The notes: generated by a model not told the origin, from the letters alone. Positions 43,300 to 55,989 are shown, counted from the first letter of the stretch. The stretch: 64,000 nt of DNA from Inia geoffrensis (GCA_036417435.1 CM070913.1:18444680-18508679), one strand, 5' to 3'. Numbers and translations: made by a program.

Positions 43300-44560
43300 C
43301 TTGCTTTTTATGACTCAGTTCTCTTTCCGCTATACCCTTTGCAAGAATGTGGTTATTAAACTCAACAAGTTAAAAAAAAAAAAAAAAAAAAAGGTGTGAG
43401 CTGCACTGCAGATCTGGGTAGTAGGTCTCGATTAGATCAGCTCCAACTTCTGGCTGAGGACCAGCAATTACATGGAGAGAAGGAAGAAGGAGGCAAAGCT
43501 ATCCGCCCCACGGTGTTCACATTAAATATTCAGTAGTTAACTTCTTGTATTCTATTTGTGGCCGAGACGATGAAAGATTATTTGAAATCAGCACAGAAAT
43601 ATTTTTTGCATCTGATTTTAAAGCTGTGCTTAAATATAGTGAGAAGAGCACAGCAAAGTATGTATAGACAGAATCTTCTAGAACAATCTCTTTCTGGAAT
43701 TCCCCAAGACTCATGCCTGAGCAATACAGACATTACCTAATAGGTAGCTTTCTTGGCTACATAAGCCAAGATAATTACATCAGTTGTTTCCCCCCAGACA
43801 GGATTCTACCTGGACAGGCTCCCTCGCTGACACCTGGTAAGGCTTCATAGGAAAAAGGAAATTTAACTAGCTTGGGCTAAAATATAAAAGTATTTCTTAA
43901 TCTTTAGAGTTTAAATCATTACTAGTATTTCTAATTAGGTCCCCTAAGGTTCTCATTTCTGTGTCAGGATGCTGATAATATTATCTAATAATATAACAGA
44001 AGGTATCACGCATTAAAACTGCTGTCCTTATTTTTCATTTGCCAATCGTTCAATTTAGATATGGGTTGTATCAGGTACAAGGTAACCTCACGAGGCTGAA
44101 GCAGGCTAGATTTCATTTCCATCCACCCCCAAGACACAGTTTAATTTTACATTGTGCTTAATTGACATCACACCTCCCATGTGATAGAGGCCTTTTCTTT
44201 TTTATTTATATAGAATACATATGTACAGAAAAGAGTTGGAAACGTAATTCCCTGATAAAAAAGCTATGTATTTTAACATCTTTTTCTCTGTTACACAAAT
44301 ATACATCACTGAATTGTTTTAATAATTTAGAAATAAAATCTACTTGGTAATGATTTTTAACTGCTTCTGATTCAGATCATTTAACTTTCTAATGGCCAAG
44401 ACAACAGCACCCAAACGGGTGGTATCTGGGGAAATAATGAAAAGATCACCTTGGCTGCACCCCTCCCCATCCTCACCTCCCTCACTCCCTTGGCTTCACG
44501 TGGCATCTTCACTCTACCCAGGGTTATTCAAAATCCGAACTCGTAAATTGAAACACACTG
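43300..44560. other. No recognisable gene
   Basis: Contains a bare 21-base A-run (43371-43392). A splice-like plus-strand segment at 43798-43836 is described in the findings. Confidence 0.4.
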
Positions 44561-44561
44561 A

Positions 44562-45000
44562 CTTAGTTCTTTCTGGCTGCTGTAACAGAACATCGCAGGC
44601 TGGGTGGCTTATAAACAACAGAAATTTATTTCTCACAGTTCTGGAGGCTGGAAGTCAGAGATCAGGGTGCTAGCGTGGTGGGGTTCCGGTGAGGACCCTC
44701 TTTGGGGTTTCAGATGGCCGTTTTCTTGTTGTATCCTAGAGGGAGGAAGGGAGGGGGAGAGAGAGAGAGAGAGGAAAAGGGAGAGAGGGAGAGGGAGAAA
44801 TTGAGAAAGAAGAGAAAGGGAGAGGGAAAGTCAAGCTCCTGGGGACTCTTCTAAGGGCACTAATCCCATTCATGAGGGCTCCACACTCATAACCTAATCA
44901 CGTCCCCAAGACCGCACGTGCTGATACCATTACATTGGGGGATAGGGTTTCAAAATATGAATTTGGTGGGGGGAGGGACACAAAACTCCAGTCCACAACA
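44562..45000 (-). mobile_element. MaLR LTR with purine-rich insertion
   Basis: Complement of the MaLR LTR ('gctgctgtaacagaacatcgcaggctggg', 'cacagttctggaggctggaagtc', 'ctcataacctaatcacgtcccc'). A GA-rich microsatellite (44747-44828) expanded within it. Confidence 0.88.
44747..44828 (+). repeat. (GA)n / GGGAGA purine-rich simple repeat
   Basis: About 80 bp of almost pure purine on the plus strand inside the LTR. Confidence 0.9.
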
Positions 45001-46398
45001 CACACCCTTCTTGGATGGCAATCTCTACCTCTCAGCCTCACTCCCTTCCACCCACTATATGGCTTTTCAATTTCATCAGGACCTCTAGGCACCTGAGCCC
45101 TTTTCTGTTGATCAGCCACGCCCACTCCCTTCCTTACCCGCATAATACGTGGTGGTTCCTCACTTCCTTTCCTGCCAAGCTCTTCAACTCCCTAGTTCCC
45201 TTGTCCTCCTGCCATGCTGATCCCCTAAAACCCCAACCTAGATCTAACCAACTCTCCACCTTGTCGTTGCCGTTGTGAAGGGCTGGAGGAAATCTCTCCA
45301 CCCCCAGATGGAACTTGACATCGATGCTGCCAATTGTAGGCGCATGTTTTCCAGTTCAGCTGTTCCCCTCATGCTCCAGGGGCTATTTTCAACCTTCTCA
45401 GCTTTCTTCAAACCTTCGACCCCAGGATGGCAGATACAGCCAGCTGGGCAGCCAACCAATGTCCTCTTCTTCCAGGACACCCAGGAAAACTACACTCCAC
45501 AGCCCCTTGCCTCTGGTGCGGTCGTGCTGCTGAGAGTAGTTCCGGGAGGTGAGCGGAGTGATGCTCTTCGCCCCCCGGGCCTGGCCCAGCCAAACCTCCC
45601 ATAAATGTTCCTCTGTCTCTTCCCGCTTCTGCAGAGCGGATGCTAAGGCCTGGGGCAGACTCGGATGTAGCCAGCTAAGAATCAGAGCCCCTGTCCAAAG
45701 TGGCCCTGAATGATTATGCGAAGCACATCGCACTCACGCACACACGCACACCCTCCTACCTGCCCTCTCCACTGTGTCACGTGAGTTTCACGTGAATGAG
45801 GAATTAACTTTGGTTAATGAACTTAGGCTAAACACCTGAGGGGGGCCTGGAGAGGACTGGGCTGACCTAATCCCCACTCCACCCTCATATAGCACGGGGC
45901 CTTGCCTCCCGTTCTCCTGAAGAAGAAAAATGAAAACGTATTTTGTTCTCTAATAAGTGATGGAGGCCAACGAAAGACAGCCCGAGTAATAGGCTTTAAT
46001 GTCACCTGTTGTCTTCGGGGCGATGATCTTACAGAATTCATAAGGCCGCCAGCCTCTCAAACTCAGCGTGGAGGGGAGACCTGAGGCCAGGAGGCCTTCA
46101 CAGGCCCTGGCTCTGAGCTCTGCCTTTCCCGTCAGAATTCTAACCTACTGTAATAGTTTTATACCCGAAAGTCTTTTATTGATCTTCCTTATGTTTCTAT
46201 AACAAAATAGGTTTATAGATTGAAACTGAAAAATTATTTCCTCTGACCACAAAGGTCTGTGTTGAAAAAATTATTTTTTCTGGATTGAAGTATCTTTACA
46301 ATTATTATCGGTAAATAGTTGATCAAAGTACCTAAATATTATATATTTTAAGTAATTAAATAATAAGTAAATATAAAGTAAGGCATAAGATAAAAAAG
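45001..46398. other. No recognisable gene
   Basis: Pyrimidine-rich 45000-45500, perhaps a decayed old LINE. Overlapping frames of 64-111 codons on both strands at 45244-45733 have no recognisable motif. Confidence 0.35.
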
Positions 46399-46412
46399 TA
46401 TAAAGCAAAATA

Positions 46413-46544
46413 TGGAGTTCCCTGCTGGTCCCGTGGTTAGGCCTCCACGCTTCCACCGCAGGGGACACGGGGTTTCATCCTTGGTCAGGAAACTAAGATC
46501 CCACAGGCCAAGCAGCCCCCAAAAAAACACAAACAAACGAAAAA

Positions 46545-46571
<27 letters not shown>
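46413..46571 (+). mobile_element. Short CHR-type SINE with (TA)n tail
   Basis: 120-bp class. Its tail runs into (TA)n (46553-46575). 14-bp TSD tataaagcaaaata (46399-46412 and 46572-46585). Confidence 0.95.
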
Positions 46572-46576
<5 letters not shown>

Positions 46577-46589
46577 AGCAAAATACAAT

Positions 46590-48540
46590 AACATGTACTG
46601 GGAATGAAGCTCTTAAAAGAGGAATGGGTCTATTTTGTTTAATGGCTTTGGGGGTTTTTCCATTATTAAATGTATCTGTGGATGATGGACTGAAACTAGC
46701 TTAACATCCATTTTATTCCTATTTTCACTTTTTTGAAACAATTGAGAAAACTTTTTGCACATAAATAGAAAGTATGTGGGTATAAAATGGTACTCAATTA
46801 TCTGAACAACTTCTCTGTTTTACTGATAAAATAAAATTCTTTTGAAGATATACCACTAAAAATAAGTTACATTGTTAGTTGTCTGTCACTAAAAACAAAT
46901 CGCTGAATTAGGTGTCTGACTAACAGCTAACAGCCAGCTCTGTCCTCCTCTGATTGAAAACTCCCTGATGTGTCAAAGAACCCACCAGCTCCTCCCCAGT
47001 CACTGGCTTCCTCAGCACCTCGCCCACATTTCCAACTGTCCTTCCCTTTCATAATCAGGGGCATTCACACCCGGGGCAGAACCTCGGCTAGATTCATGAC
47101 GAACGGGTAAGAGGTGGTTGTAAAAGGCGACCTGAAGGCATGCTCTCAGGCAGATTAAATTTTACGAAGATACACATACGGAAGCTGAGTACCAGGAAGT
47201 TCATTCCTTAAACCTCTCCGGGTTTGGGTGCCCCTTAGAAAGCCTTTGCACCCCGTCCAAATATATGCAGACCATAGAGTGAACGCCATTAACCTAATGA
47301 ATTGATAGGGTCCCCAGAGGAACCCCTTTTAGAGTCTGCACCCCAAAAGGCAAATGCTACTTTGTAAAGAGAGTCTTTTCCTTTCATAGAGGAGACAGTT
47401 CTCTTAAAGTCATTAAAATCTTTGAGTATAATCCAGGCCGATGCCACTTGAGTAAGAAGCAGTAGTTAGGATTTTAGGTGCAAGTATTATGTTTGACTGA
47501 CTATGGGCTGGTTATTTTTTTTAAATAGGTGTGTTCTCATGCCGAGCTTTGGGGCTAGCCCTGTAACAAGTAGTACCACGTGGCCGCCTGTCCTGGGGCA
47601 GTTTGGATAACAAGACATCTACTTGCCCTTGGAGGCTTTGGGCCCTGCTGAGATGGCCTGGTGGACTTGCTGCTTCTCTCTAATTAGATGAGGCAAGACC
47701 CAGTGTTTTCTAGGACAAGAACCTCGGGGGAAACAGTGGTTCCAGTCCCCTTCTCTGAATGAGTGACCGCTGTCCCCTGAGCATGGTGGTAAGAAATTCC
47801 AATCCTTAACTCACTTTTGGACAGGAACATTACTCTCCTTTACTCCCCCTGGATCTAGGGAGGAAGAGAGGCAGCATTAAAACTTGCTTTATTATTCATA
47901 CTGTGACTGTTCTGTATGTAAAGAGAAACTGGGAACTAGAAAGTGACTGTGAAGCAAATCAACACACTAGAGATTCTGACTGGGTTAGGTGGTCTGTGGT
48001 TGAACAAAGCTCTTCATATCACGTCATTCCACAGGCTGACTGTCAACTTCTGAAATAACGCCTTGCTGGAGTCTTCCTGATTCAGTTTGAAATGGTTGGG
48101 ATGATCACAAGACGTGGCTGCCCGCAACTGTCAACGACGTCAGGAACAAAGTGATAGGTGATTTCCCCTGGAAGGGCTGGGAGCCCGCTGCCGCCCTTCC
48201 GTCCTCCGTCTCCTCACAGCATCAGGGGTGTCCTTCCTCCTGGTCAAAATTAACTCCTCAGACGGGCTCAGGAAACCATTTCCCTGCCTCTTCAGGGATC
48301 TACCATCTAAATCCCACCCTTCTCCTGTAGCATCAGTAACCTCTCTGTCCGCACTTTCCCTTCCCCATTTGAAAACACTGAATATTCTCTCTAGAAACTG
48401 GTTCTTCCAAATATTAAAACATAAAGTGCAGATACAATGATTAAAATACCTTGGAACTGCAAAAGCAATAAACAGTAGCACAGATTCCAGAAACAGACCA
48501 AAGTGCATTCCGCAATGTACTTTATAGTCAGGTTGGCATT
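46590..48540. other. No recognisable gene
   Basis: Unassigned 1.95 kb. A 149-codon minus-strand frame (48140-48589) runs from unassigned sequence into the L1 fragment and has no recognisable domain; treated as chance. Confidence 0.4.
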
Positions 48541-48544
48541 GCAA

Positions 48545-49200
48545 ATCCATGGCGGAAAGAGCATCATTTAATAAATGGTGTTGGGACAACGATTTTGAAG
48601 ATAAATAAATCCAGATCCCAACACTGCTCCTTAAGCCAAAAGAGATTCCAGATGAACCAAAAGTTTAAACATAAAAAAAATAAAACTATTTTTTTAATCT
48701 AACTTTATTTATTTATTTATTTTTGGCTGCACTGGGTCTTCGTTGCTCCACACAGGCTTTCTCTACTTGCAGCGAGCAGGGGGCTACTCTTCCTCACTGT
48801 GTGCAGGCTCCTCATTGCGGTGGCTACTCTTGTTCCGGAGCACGGGCTCTAGGCGTGCAGGCTTCAGTAGTTGTGGCACATGGGCTCTAGAGCGCAGGCT
48901 CAGTAGTTGTGGCACATGGGCTTAGTTGCTCCGCAGCATGTGGGATCTTCTTGGCCCAGGGCTTGAACCCATGTCCCCTGCATTGGCAGGTAGATTCTTA
49001 ACCACTGCGCCACCAGGGAAGCCCAGTGTAAAACTATTTTGTATAGACTTGAGTCGGGAAAGCATTTCTAAGTAGGGTTACAAAATTCTCATATTTAAAG
49101 GAAAAGAGTATTAAATCTGTTGACATAAAAACAGGAAATATATCTACATTAAACTGTAACATTATTCAATAAATAAATAAAGGAAAGGGCAAACAATAAA
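48545..49200 (+). mobile_element. Old L1 ORF2 fragment split by a SINE
   Basis: The left part (48545-48692) matches the ORF2 block around 'ataaatggtgttgggacaac'. The right part (49029-49200) continues it. A long CHR SINE sits between. Confidence 0.7.
48693..49028 (-). mobile_element. Long CHR-type SINE nested in L1
   Basis: 330-bp class, reverse-oriented, with (TTTA)n at its tail. 12-bp TSD taaaactatttt (48681-48692 and 49029-49040). Confidence 0.95.
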
Positions 49201-49224
49201 AAAGTCCAAATGGCTTACTGAGTT

Positions 49225-49700
49225 TGGTTATTAATTCTAATATTTTTTTTCTTTTCCAATATTTATACAGATTATTTAATCTTTTATGGCATTAGCTAGA
49301 CCCTCCAAAGCAATGTAGAAGTAATAAGTACGTTGACATAGTAGGTATACTTGTCATATTTCTGATTTTAATTCAAATGACTTCTTTTGCACTGTAACTC
49401 TTGGTATAATGCTTGCTTTTGTGTTTTGGTAAAACTTACCATACTTAAGTAGCTTTTATTTTTTAATGGATACTGAATTATCTCATGCTTTTTGAATACC
49501 TATTAATATGTGGGGGTTTTCTTTTAATTTGTTACTGTAATGAATTTTTATTTACAGATCTTTTTCAATGTTGAACACTTCTTGCATTCCAGGATAAGAC
49601 TGCTCAACCTTGGTATGTTATTCTCTGATACAATACTACATTTGACTTGTGAATAGTTTATTTGACTGTTCCTGAGTTGGATCCTTTGTAATAAACTGGT
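49225..49700 (-). mobile_element. Old L1 ORF2 fragment (minus strand)
   Basis: The plus strand is the complement of the L1 reverse-transcriptase region ('cattccaggataagactgctcaacc', 'gcattagctagaccctccaaagcaatg'). It is opposite in orientation to the adjoining L1 piece. Confidence 0.65.
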
Positions 49701-49704
49701 AAGC

Positions 49705-50235
49705 ATAAGTAAAGTGTTCTTCTGAGTTCTGTGAGCCATTCTAGCAATTATCAAACCTGAGAAGGGGGTTGAGGGAACCCCCAATTTATAGCCAGTCAGT
49801 ACAGGTGTAAGGGCAGCCTTGGAGGGGTCTGTGCTAACTCCAGGTAGGTAATGTCAGAATTGAACTGAATCCAGAGAACTGGAAAATTGCTCGGTGGCAG
49901 GTCAGGGGGGCGGTGGGGGGCAGCAGCGCCCACACACTTGGTGTCAGAAGTGTCATGCGTTAATGCGGTTCAGAAGCCACTTATCTCCGACTCCAGTAAG
50001 CTGGGGAGACAGTGCCCCTTCCACTTCCCCCGGGGCGCTTACGCAATACCAGCTGAAGTGGGGAAAGCAAGTGAACCGCTGTCTCCCCTGTCTTTCTTCC
50101 TACTCCATTAGGAAAGCCTGGAGGCAGCATTTGGGTTTTGTTTTCCTCACACCCCAGGCAACTGGCTTCCACTCACTTGGACGAAGAAGAATTTCTTCTA
50201 CCTCTGGAACTAAAAACTTTGCCTTGAATCCAACT
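49705..50235. other. No recognisable gene
   Basis: GC-richer. A 131-codon plus-strand frame (49894-50289) and two shorter overlapping ones have no recognisable domain. Confidence 0.35.
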
Positions 50236-50239
50236 GGTT

Positions 50240-50390
50240 TGGTCAATTTTACAACACCTATTTTTCAAATGAGAGCAATGAGACTTTGACACTTAAACCT
50301 AATTTTCCCAAGTTCATACAGCAATGTGGTGTCAGAGCCTAAAAGTTGTACTCTCTGCTCAGTTAAATCCAAGACAGTTTGCTTTAAGAA
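50240..50390 (-). mobile_element. MIR SINE fragment
   Basis: Complement of MIR ('cacctatttttcaaatgagagcaatgagac', 'caagttcatacagc'). Confidence 0.55.
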
Positions 50391-50394
50391 GGGA

Positions 50395-51285
50395 TCTCTG
50401 CTTTCAGGGACCGCTGCTCCATCACACCCCTCCATATAAGGCCTTCGATTATTCTCCCCACACACTTACCTATCCCTAAATTCACCCACATTTGGAAACG
50501 TCCTCTGGTTCAAAATTTCATTGGGAACGCTGATGTTCTCAAGTGCTGTTAGAGCAGGGGAGAAGAAAGGGAACCTTCCCTTTAGCATGAAGGGAGAACT
50601 AGAAGGTTGGCAAGGACAGGGCGTGCTTAGCCTTCTGGATGTGTCCTGACACACCCGACAAGCACTCTTTGTGAAAAGTCAAAGAAGAGAAGGTCCCATG
50701 GTAAACAGCTGTGTCCTCCCCTCCCCCAATCTTATTCACCTACCTCCAGAAATAAGTTTTATTCTGACTCTGCCCCAGAATTTGAGTCACGGACACACCC
50801 ACACATACTTGGCAAGTCTTGGCCTAGATGTTCTGCCTGCTCAGACCTCTAGCCTTCTCTAACTGCTTGGAGATTAAGCTTGGTCTTTCTCACCAATCAC
50901 ACGGTTCTTTCCTCTGTTAAAACAACAACACTGCAGCTCAGAATAAAATTGCCACACGCTGCTTTGTGTGGCCCGTGGGGCAGGTCTGGAGAACTGGGCA
51001 AGATATCCAGGGCGGTGATTGGGACAATGGGTTTGAAGTGTGGGTCTTTCCTAAGGCAGGGGAATTCTGAGGCACGTGTTAGGAAGCATACCTGGACTTG
51101 TGAGTCTCCAAGACTGGCGCTCATTTTCTTGTTTTGGCCTCTTGTGCAACTGTCCTCACGTTTTAAGTTAACATGTTAGCTTTCTTCACAATGATAGTTT
51201 CCACTCTTCCTGAAAAATGTGATGCCAGTGCAGAAAGACGTTGGCAGCTTTATGTCCACAGACATAAAGGAATGGATCCCACCTT
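50395..51285. other. No recognisable gene
   Basis: Unassigned. The frame at 50880-51179 has no recognisable motif. Confidence 0.4.
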
Positions 51286-51289
51286 GCTA

Positions 51290-51535
51290 GGAATGGATAA
51301 CAATAATAGCAAACACTTATGTAATACCTACTATATGCCAGACACTGTTTTAAGTTCTTCCCATGTATTAAATCCTTTCATCCACACAGCAACCCCAGAA
51401 GGTCAGTCCTGCTATTACCCCTGTTTACAGATGGGAAAACTGAACCACAGAGAGGTTAAGTACCTTGCCCAGTGTCTCACAGCTAATGAGTGATGGGTTC
51501 AAAACCAGACTTTATACTCTTTGCTACCACACAAT
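51290..51535 (-). mobile_element. MIR SINE, near full length
   Basis: Best MIR copy in the window: 'acctactatatgccagacactg', 'cccctgtttacagatgggaaaactga', 'cagagaggttaagtaccttgccc'. Confidence 0.88.
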
Positions 51536-51572
51536 TCCTGCTTCTCACATGATTTATTTCTGAACAGAGCTC

Positions 51573-51665
51573 AATAGTCTCAGCCATCAGTGGAAGCAAT
51601 AGACTCAGACATAGTCTCAGGCATCAATGGAAGTGCAAGCAATAGTCTCAAACATCAGTGGAAAC
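51573..51665 (+). repeat. Imperfect tandem repeat, three copies
   Basis: Copies of 'atagtctcag.catcagtggaag' begin at about 51574, 51611 and 51642; the spacing is uneven (37 and 31 bp). Confidence 0.85.
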
Positions 51666-51679
51666 CGAAACCATCATTC

Positions 51680-52459
51680 AGACCACAGGAGCCTCCCGTT
51701 CTCTGACGGTTGTGATGGGTCCCAAATACAAACACAAAAAATGTGAGACAGGCTTTTGGTCGACTACTCATTTCTGAACATCTTCACAGCAGTAAATTTG
51801 TGAGAAAAAAAAAAATGGAGGAAATTAGTGTGCACACGGATTTTGAAAACTTGTTGGGGAAAATGGAATTCTGTTTAAGAAATGCAGTTGACTATTTTCT
51901 GAACTGGTTTATAGAGACTCAAAACAACCTAAGTCTCCTCTATAAAAGATCTAATATCCTTCATAACAGAAAATAATAATTTGTGCATTATTTATTTTTA
52001 TGAAGACAGTTCTCTGAATCTCTGTTTAATTATAAATGCAAACATAGAACAACAACCCAAAAAAACTACACAAATTTCAAACCATGAGACATTTACCTAA
52101 AAAAAGGTAGGAAGATTGTTTTTCCCTCCCTGACTCTCTGATCTAGCGTCCCTAAGTTCCCGGAAAAAGGAGATAGCTAAACCTTCTATTACATAGGTAT
52201 TAATTTTGAATATGATATTTTTCTTTTCAATTTTTTCACTGTGGTATGTACCATATATATCTAAGAGTGTTTAAAACAATTTAAAAAATAATTATAAGTG
52301 AACACTTGTGAAACCACAACTCGTGACTAGAGTCTGGGTCAGGGAATATAGCTGGAAAGGTACACATCACTTCCACCACGGACAGACCTGCCCACGGAGA
52401 GTTCCCAGGGGGGATTCTCCAATCTCTCTCCCCTCATCTGTTTTCAGGATTACGTTAAA
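51680..52459. other. No recognisable gene
   Basis: Unassigned AT-rich sequence. Confidence 0.4.
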
Positions 52460-52464
52460 GTGAC

Positions 52465-52855
52465 TGAATTAGTGTGCTCAGGCTGGCTTAACAAATACCA
52501 CAGACGGGATGGCAGAATTTTTTTTTTCTCACAATTCTGGAAACTAGAAGCCCTAGATCAAGGGGTCAGCATGTTTGCTTTCTCCCAAGGCCCCTCACCT
52601 TGGTTTGTGTGGCTTCTCGCTGTGTCCTCTCGTGGTCTTTTGTCTGTGCATGTGCATCCCTAGTGTCTCTTTATGTGTCCAAATTCCCTGTCCTTATATG
52701 GACACCAGTCAGATTGGATTAGGGGTCACCCTGAGAGCCTCCTTTCAACTTAATCACCTTTTTAAAGGTCCTAGCTCCAACAGTCACATTTTGAGGTACT
52801 AGAGGTTAAGGTTTCAACATATGAATGAGGGGCGGGCACAATTCAGCTCGTAACA
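52465..52855 (-). mobile_element. MLT1-type MaLR LTR, complete
   Basis: Complement of a full LTR with TG…CA ends, between perfect 5-bp TSDs gtgac (52460-52464 and 52856-52860). Landmarks: 'aggctggcttaacaaatacc', 'cacaattctggaaactagaag', 'ccttatatggacaccag'. Confidence 0.92.
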
Positions 52856-52860
52856 GTGAC

Positions 52861-54826
52861 CTTGAAGCCAAAAGATAGCAGAGCCTCAAGATGGAAGGAT
52901 CCTGGGTCCCTGAACCACCCCTTGGAAGAGAGAAGACTAGAGGACCTCTCAACCAGGAACATCAGCATTAGACTTTATGTGACCGACAAATGAAATTTTC
53001 ATTTTGCTAACTCAGACTTCGGGATTGTTTATAACAGTGAGCTTACACTGAATAATACTCAAGTGAAAGAGAACTCATCCATCCCCTACTGAGTTTATCT
53101 CATGAAATCTGGTATTAATATACTAGCTTCAGGTGATGACAAAAGAGTGCAAACAAAGAGAACTGATTCTCAAGTTGTATCCTCCCAAATGGATTTGGTG
53201 AAATTGACCATGCACATTAGGTTCTATAATGAATTAAAACATTAATTAATACTAAGTCATATGAATAATTCATACTAAATATTCTTTAAGTGCAACAAAT
53301 AGCTCTGGTCTTTATGTGTGCCTGAAAGCATCACAGAATTAACACTTCTGAATTAGTTAGCCTGCAGGTGTTTGGGAAATTGATCAAGCCTCACATTCTG
53401 ATGGCTTTAGGATCTCTCCTAGGTCTGTTGAAGTGATGACTGGAAACAGAGGGCCTGCCAACACCCAATATTCTTCTGTTCAGAGGCAGTAAATTAGAAC
53501 TTTAAGAGAAGAACAAAAGGAACTAGAAAGGCACCTCCCTGACAGCTTAAATGTCCTCCGCTGCTGAAAGGAGGATTTCCCACAGTGAGCTGTAAGAAGA
53601 TCCTGAGCACTGATTTGGGATACAGGCAAGTGATGCTTATGGACAGTCTCCCTGAACGAAAGGACACCTAAGGCATGTAGGAGATGAAGGATGCTTATGA
53701 AGAAAGCCGGGAGTCTGGAGGTCCCACAGAAGCTCCCTCACAGCTCCCTGGTGCTGGAGACACACAGCGGGACTACAGCTGACCCTGCTACTATCCACAT
53801 CTGCTCCCTGGCACCTGGCCTCACTGATCTCTCCCCTCTTCAGGTCTTCTCTGTCTCGGGGAACTTTATTTCATCTTCTGTGGTGGGAGAACTGGCTCTG
53901 CTTAACCATCTCTTCCTCCAAATCTTCTTTATCTTACACCTGGTTGTTGGCTTTTGAAACCAAAACCACAAGTGTTTTCTTGTCTCTCTGGTTCTGTTAA
54001 GACAGTTCTGCCTGGACGCAACAGAGCTTGGTTTCTGTCTGCCCGCCAGAAGGAAGCTCATGAAGTACCTCACGCAAAACCCAGTCAATATATCACAGCA
54101 TCTCCCTGCCATGCTATCAAAATAAAGAGCTGGAAAAATGTCGCCCTCATTTATATTCGGTTGGGGAAGAAAACAGTGAAAGAAAGCTGCAATTTATCTA
54201 AGGAAACATTTACAGGCAAAGACAACCTGTTCTCCTGTGGGAACTCTCAGCAAGAAATCCTACAGGAGGATGGGGTCACACTGGACTTGACAGAGAAACT
54301 GCCTGCCATCAGGTAAAATGAAACACTCCTCAGAGACAGCGTGAAGTTTACAGGTCACCAGGCACTGGTGTCCTCTTGCAAAAGGAGTGTAGCCCTGTTT
54401 GGTGGCATTCCATAGATGCATGTCATCTAGGGTGTTCAAGTCTGAGCTACAAGCATGGAAAAAGCTTCCTGTTTAGATGACAAGGCAATATTTAGCAAGG
54501 TTTAGAAATACTACATTTGACATAGAATTAAACATTTGCCAGTCCGTGATGGCTTTTTCCCTTCTGTTTCACAGCAGGCTGAACAAGATAAACGTCAACC
54601 TTATAGAATGTTTAAAGCACTAAAAAGTTGAAATGATATACAAGTGGTCAGGCCTCAAGACCAGAACATTCGACAAGGCTCTTATCATTGTGAGACATTT
54701 TGCATTTGAGAGTATCAGGAAGTGACAGGTGACTATCGGTATTTTGGCCGCAGCTGAGAGTATTATTTAGGGTGGGTGGAATCCTCAATTTTTTTCACCC
54801 TTTCTTTGAAGATGGAAGGCTCTGAA
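52861..54826. other. No recognisable gene
   Basis: Unassigned 2 kb. The longest frame is 120 codons at 53954-54316 (plus); see findings. Confidence 0.4.
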
Positions 54827-54841
54827 AAAGACCAGAGGATC

Positions 54842-55050
54842 GAGCTTCCCTGGTGGCGCAGTGGTTGAGGGTCCGCCTGCCGATGCAGGGGACACGGGTT
54901 CGTGCTCCAGTCCGGGAAGATCCCACACGCCGCGGAGCGGCTGGGCCCGTGAGTCATGGCCGCTGGGCCTGCGCGTCCGGAGCCTGTGGTCCGCAATGGG
55001 AGAGGCCACAACAGTAAGGCCTGCGTACCGCAAAAAACAAACAAACAAAC
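54842..55050 (+). mobile_element. CHR-2-type SINE
   Basis: 200-bp class with (CAAA)n tail. 15-bp TSD with one mismatch (aaagaccagaggatc 54827-54841, aaagaccagaggctc 55051-55065). Confidence 0.95.
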
Positions 55051-55065
55051 AAAGACCAGAGGCTC

Positions 55066-55536
55066 TTCCTCAGATTCAGAAACAGCCAAGGATCAGCATA
55101 GACATACACAAAACAGCACTAAGAGCTGTTTTCTGACACTGGGCTTAGTCCAGGGAATCTGAGCAGGAGATGGTAAATGTTGCTGAGATGGATTTTGGTG
55201 GTTTGGCTGGTTGGGTAGGAGGGCATTTGATCTGGTTTATTGCTTCATACAGTGCATAGAATAGGTGGCAAATCACAGGACAGTTAGCCAAGATCATGAA
55301 TCTTTGATGGGAGCTAAGGGATTACTCATCCCCCACCCCTCCCCCTCCAGCCTGACATTTTCTCCATGTGGGAACTTGCATCCGGAGAATGAGTGACTTT
55401 GCAAGTTCTCCCAGCAAGTTCACTGCAACACTTGGACAAGAACCTGGCTCTCCTATCTCTGAGCCTAAGGTTCTCCCCACTTCAAACTCATTGCCTCTGT
55501 GATGGTCGTGGGCTTTACCATAAAAGTCACCAGCAA
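55066..55536. other. No recognisable gene
   Basis: Unassigned sequence between two SINEs. Confidence 0.4.
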
Positions 55537-55743
55537 GGGCTTCCCTGGTGGCGCAGCGGTTGGGAGTCGGCCTGCCGATGCCAGGGGACGCGGGTTCGTG
55601 CCCTGGTCCGGGAGGATCCCACGTGCCGCAGAGCGGCTGGGCCCGTGAGCCGTGGCTGCTGAGCCTGCGCGTCCGGAGCCTGTGCTCCGCAACGGGAGAG
55701 GCCACAACAGTGAGAGGCCTGCGTACCGCAAAAAAAATAATAA
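55537..55743 (+). mobile_element. CHR-2-type SINE
   Basis: 200-bp class ending 'gcgtaccgcaaaaaaaataataata'. No clear TSD; its tail merges with the A-rich 5' edge of an L1 3' end. Confidence 0.93.
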
Positions 55744-55774
55744 TAATAAAAAATTTAAAAAATTAAAAAAAAAA

Positions 55775-55940
55775 AAACTACAAGGATATATTGCACTACA
55801 CAGGGAATATAGCCAATATTTTACAACTATAAGTGAAGATTAAATTTCACAATTTCACCTTTAAAAATTGTGAATCACTATACTGTGCACCTGTAACATA
55901 TAATATTGTACATCAACTATACTTCAATTTTTTAAAAAGA
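55775..55940 (+). mobile_element. L1MA-type LINE 3' end
   Basis: 'ctacaaggatatattgcactac', 'aatatagccaatattttac' and 'tgtacatcaactatacttcaa'. Same subfamily region as 27445-27615. Confidence 0.8.
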
Positions 55941-55989
55941 GGAAAAAGCAGACTATGTTGAGAATTAACTGAAAAGGGTAAAGTATGGT

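Noticed and set aside
47057..47105. Plus-strand segment between TTCATAATCAG and GTAAGAGG
   Set aside because: A single short open frame with no recognisable peptide; chance level.
48140..48589. 149-codon minus-strand frame
   Set aside because: No recognisable motif, composition as expected by chance, and its start lies in L1-derived sequence.
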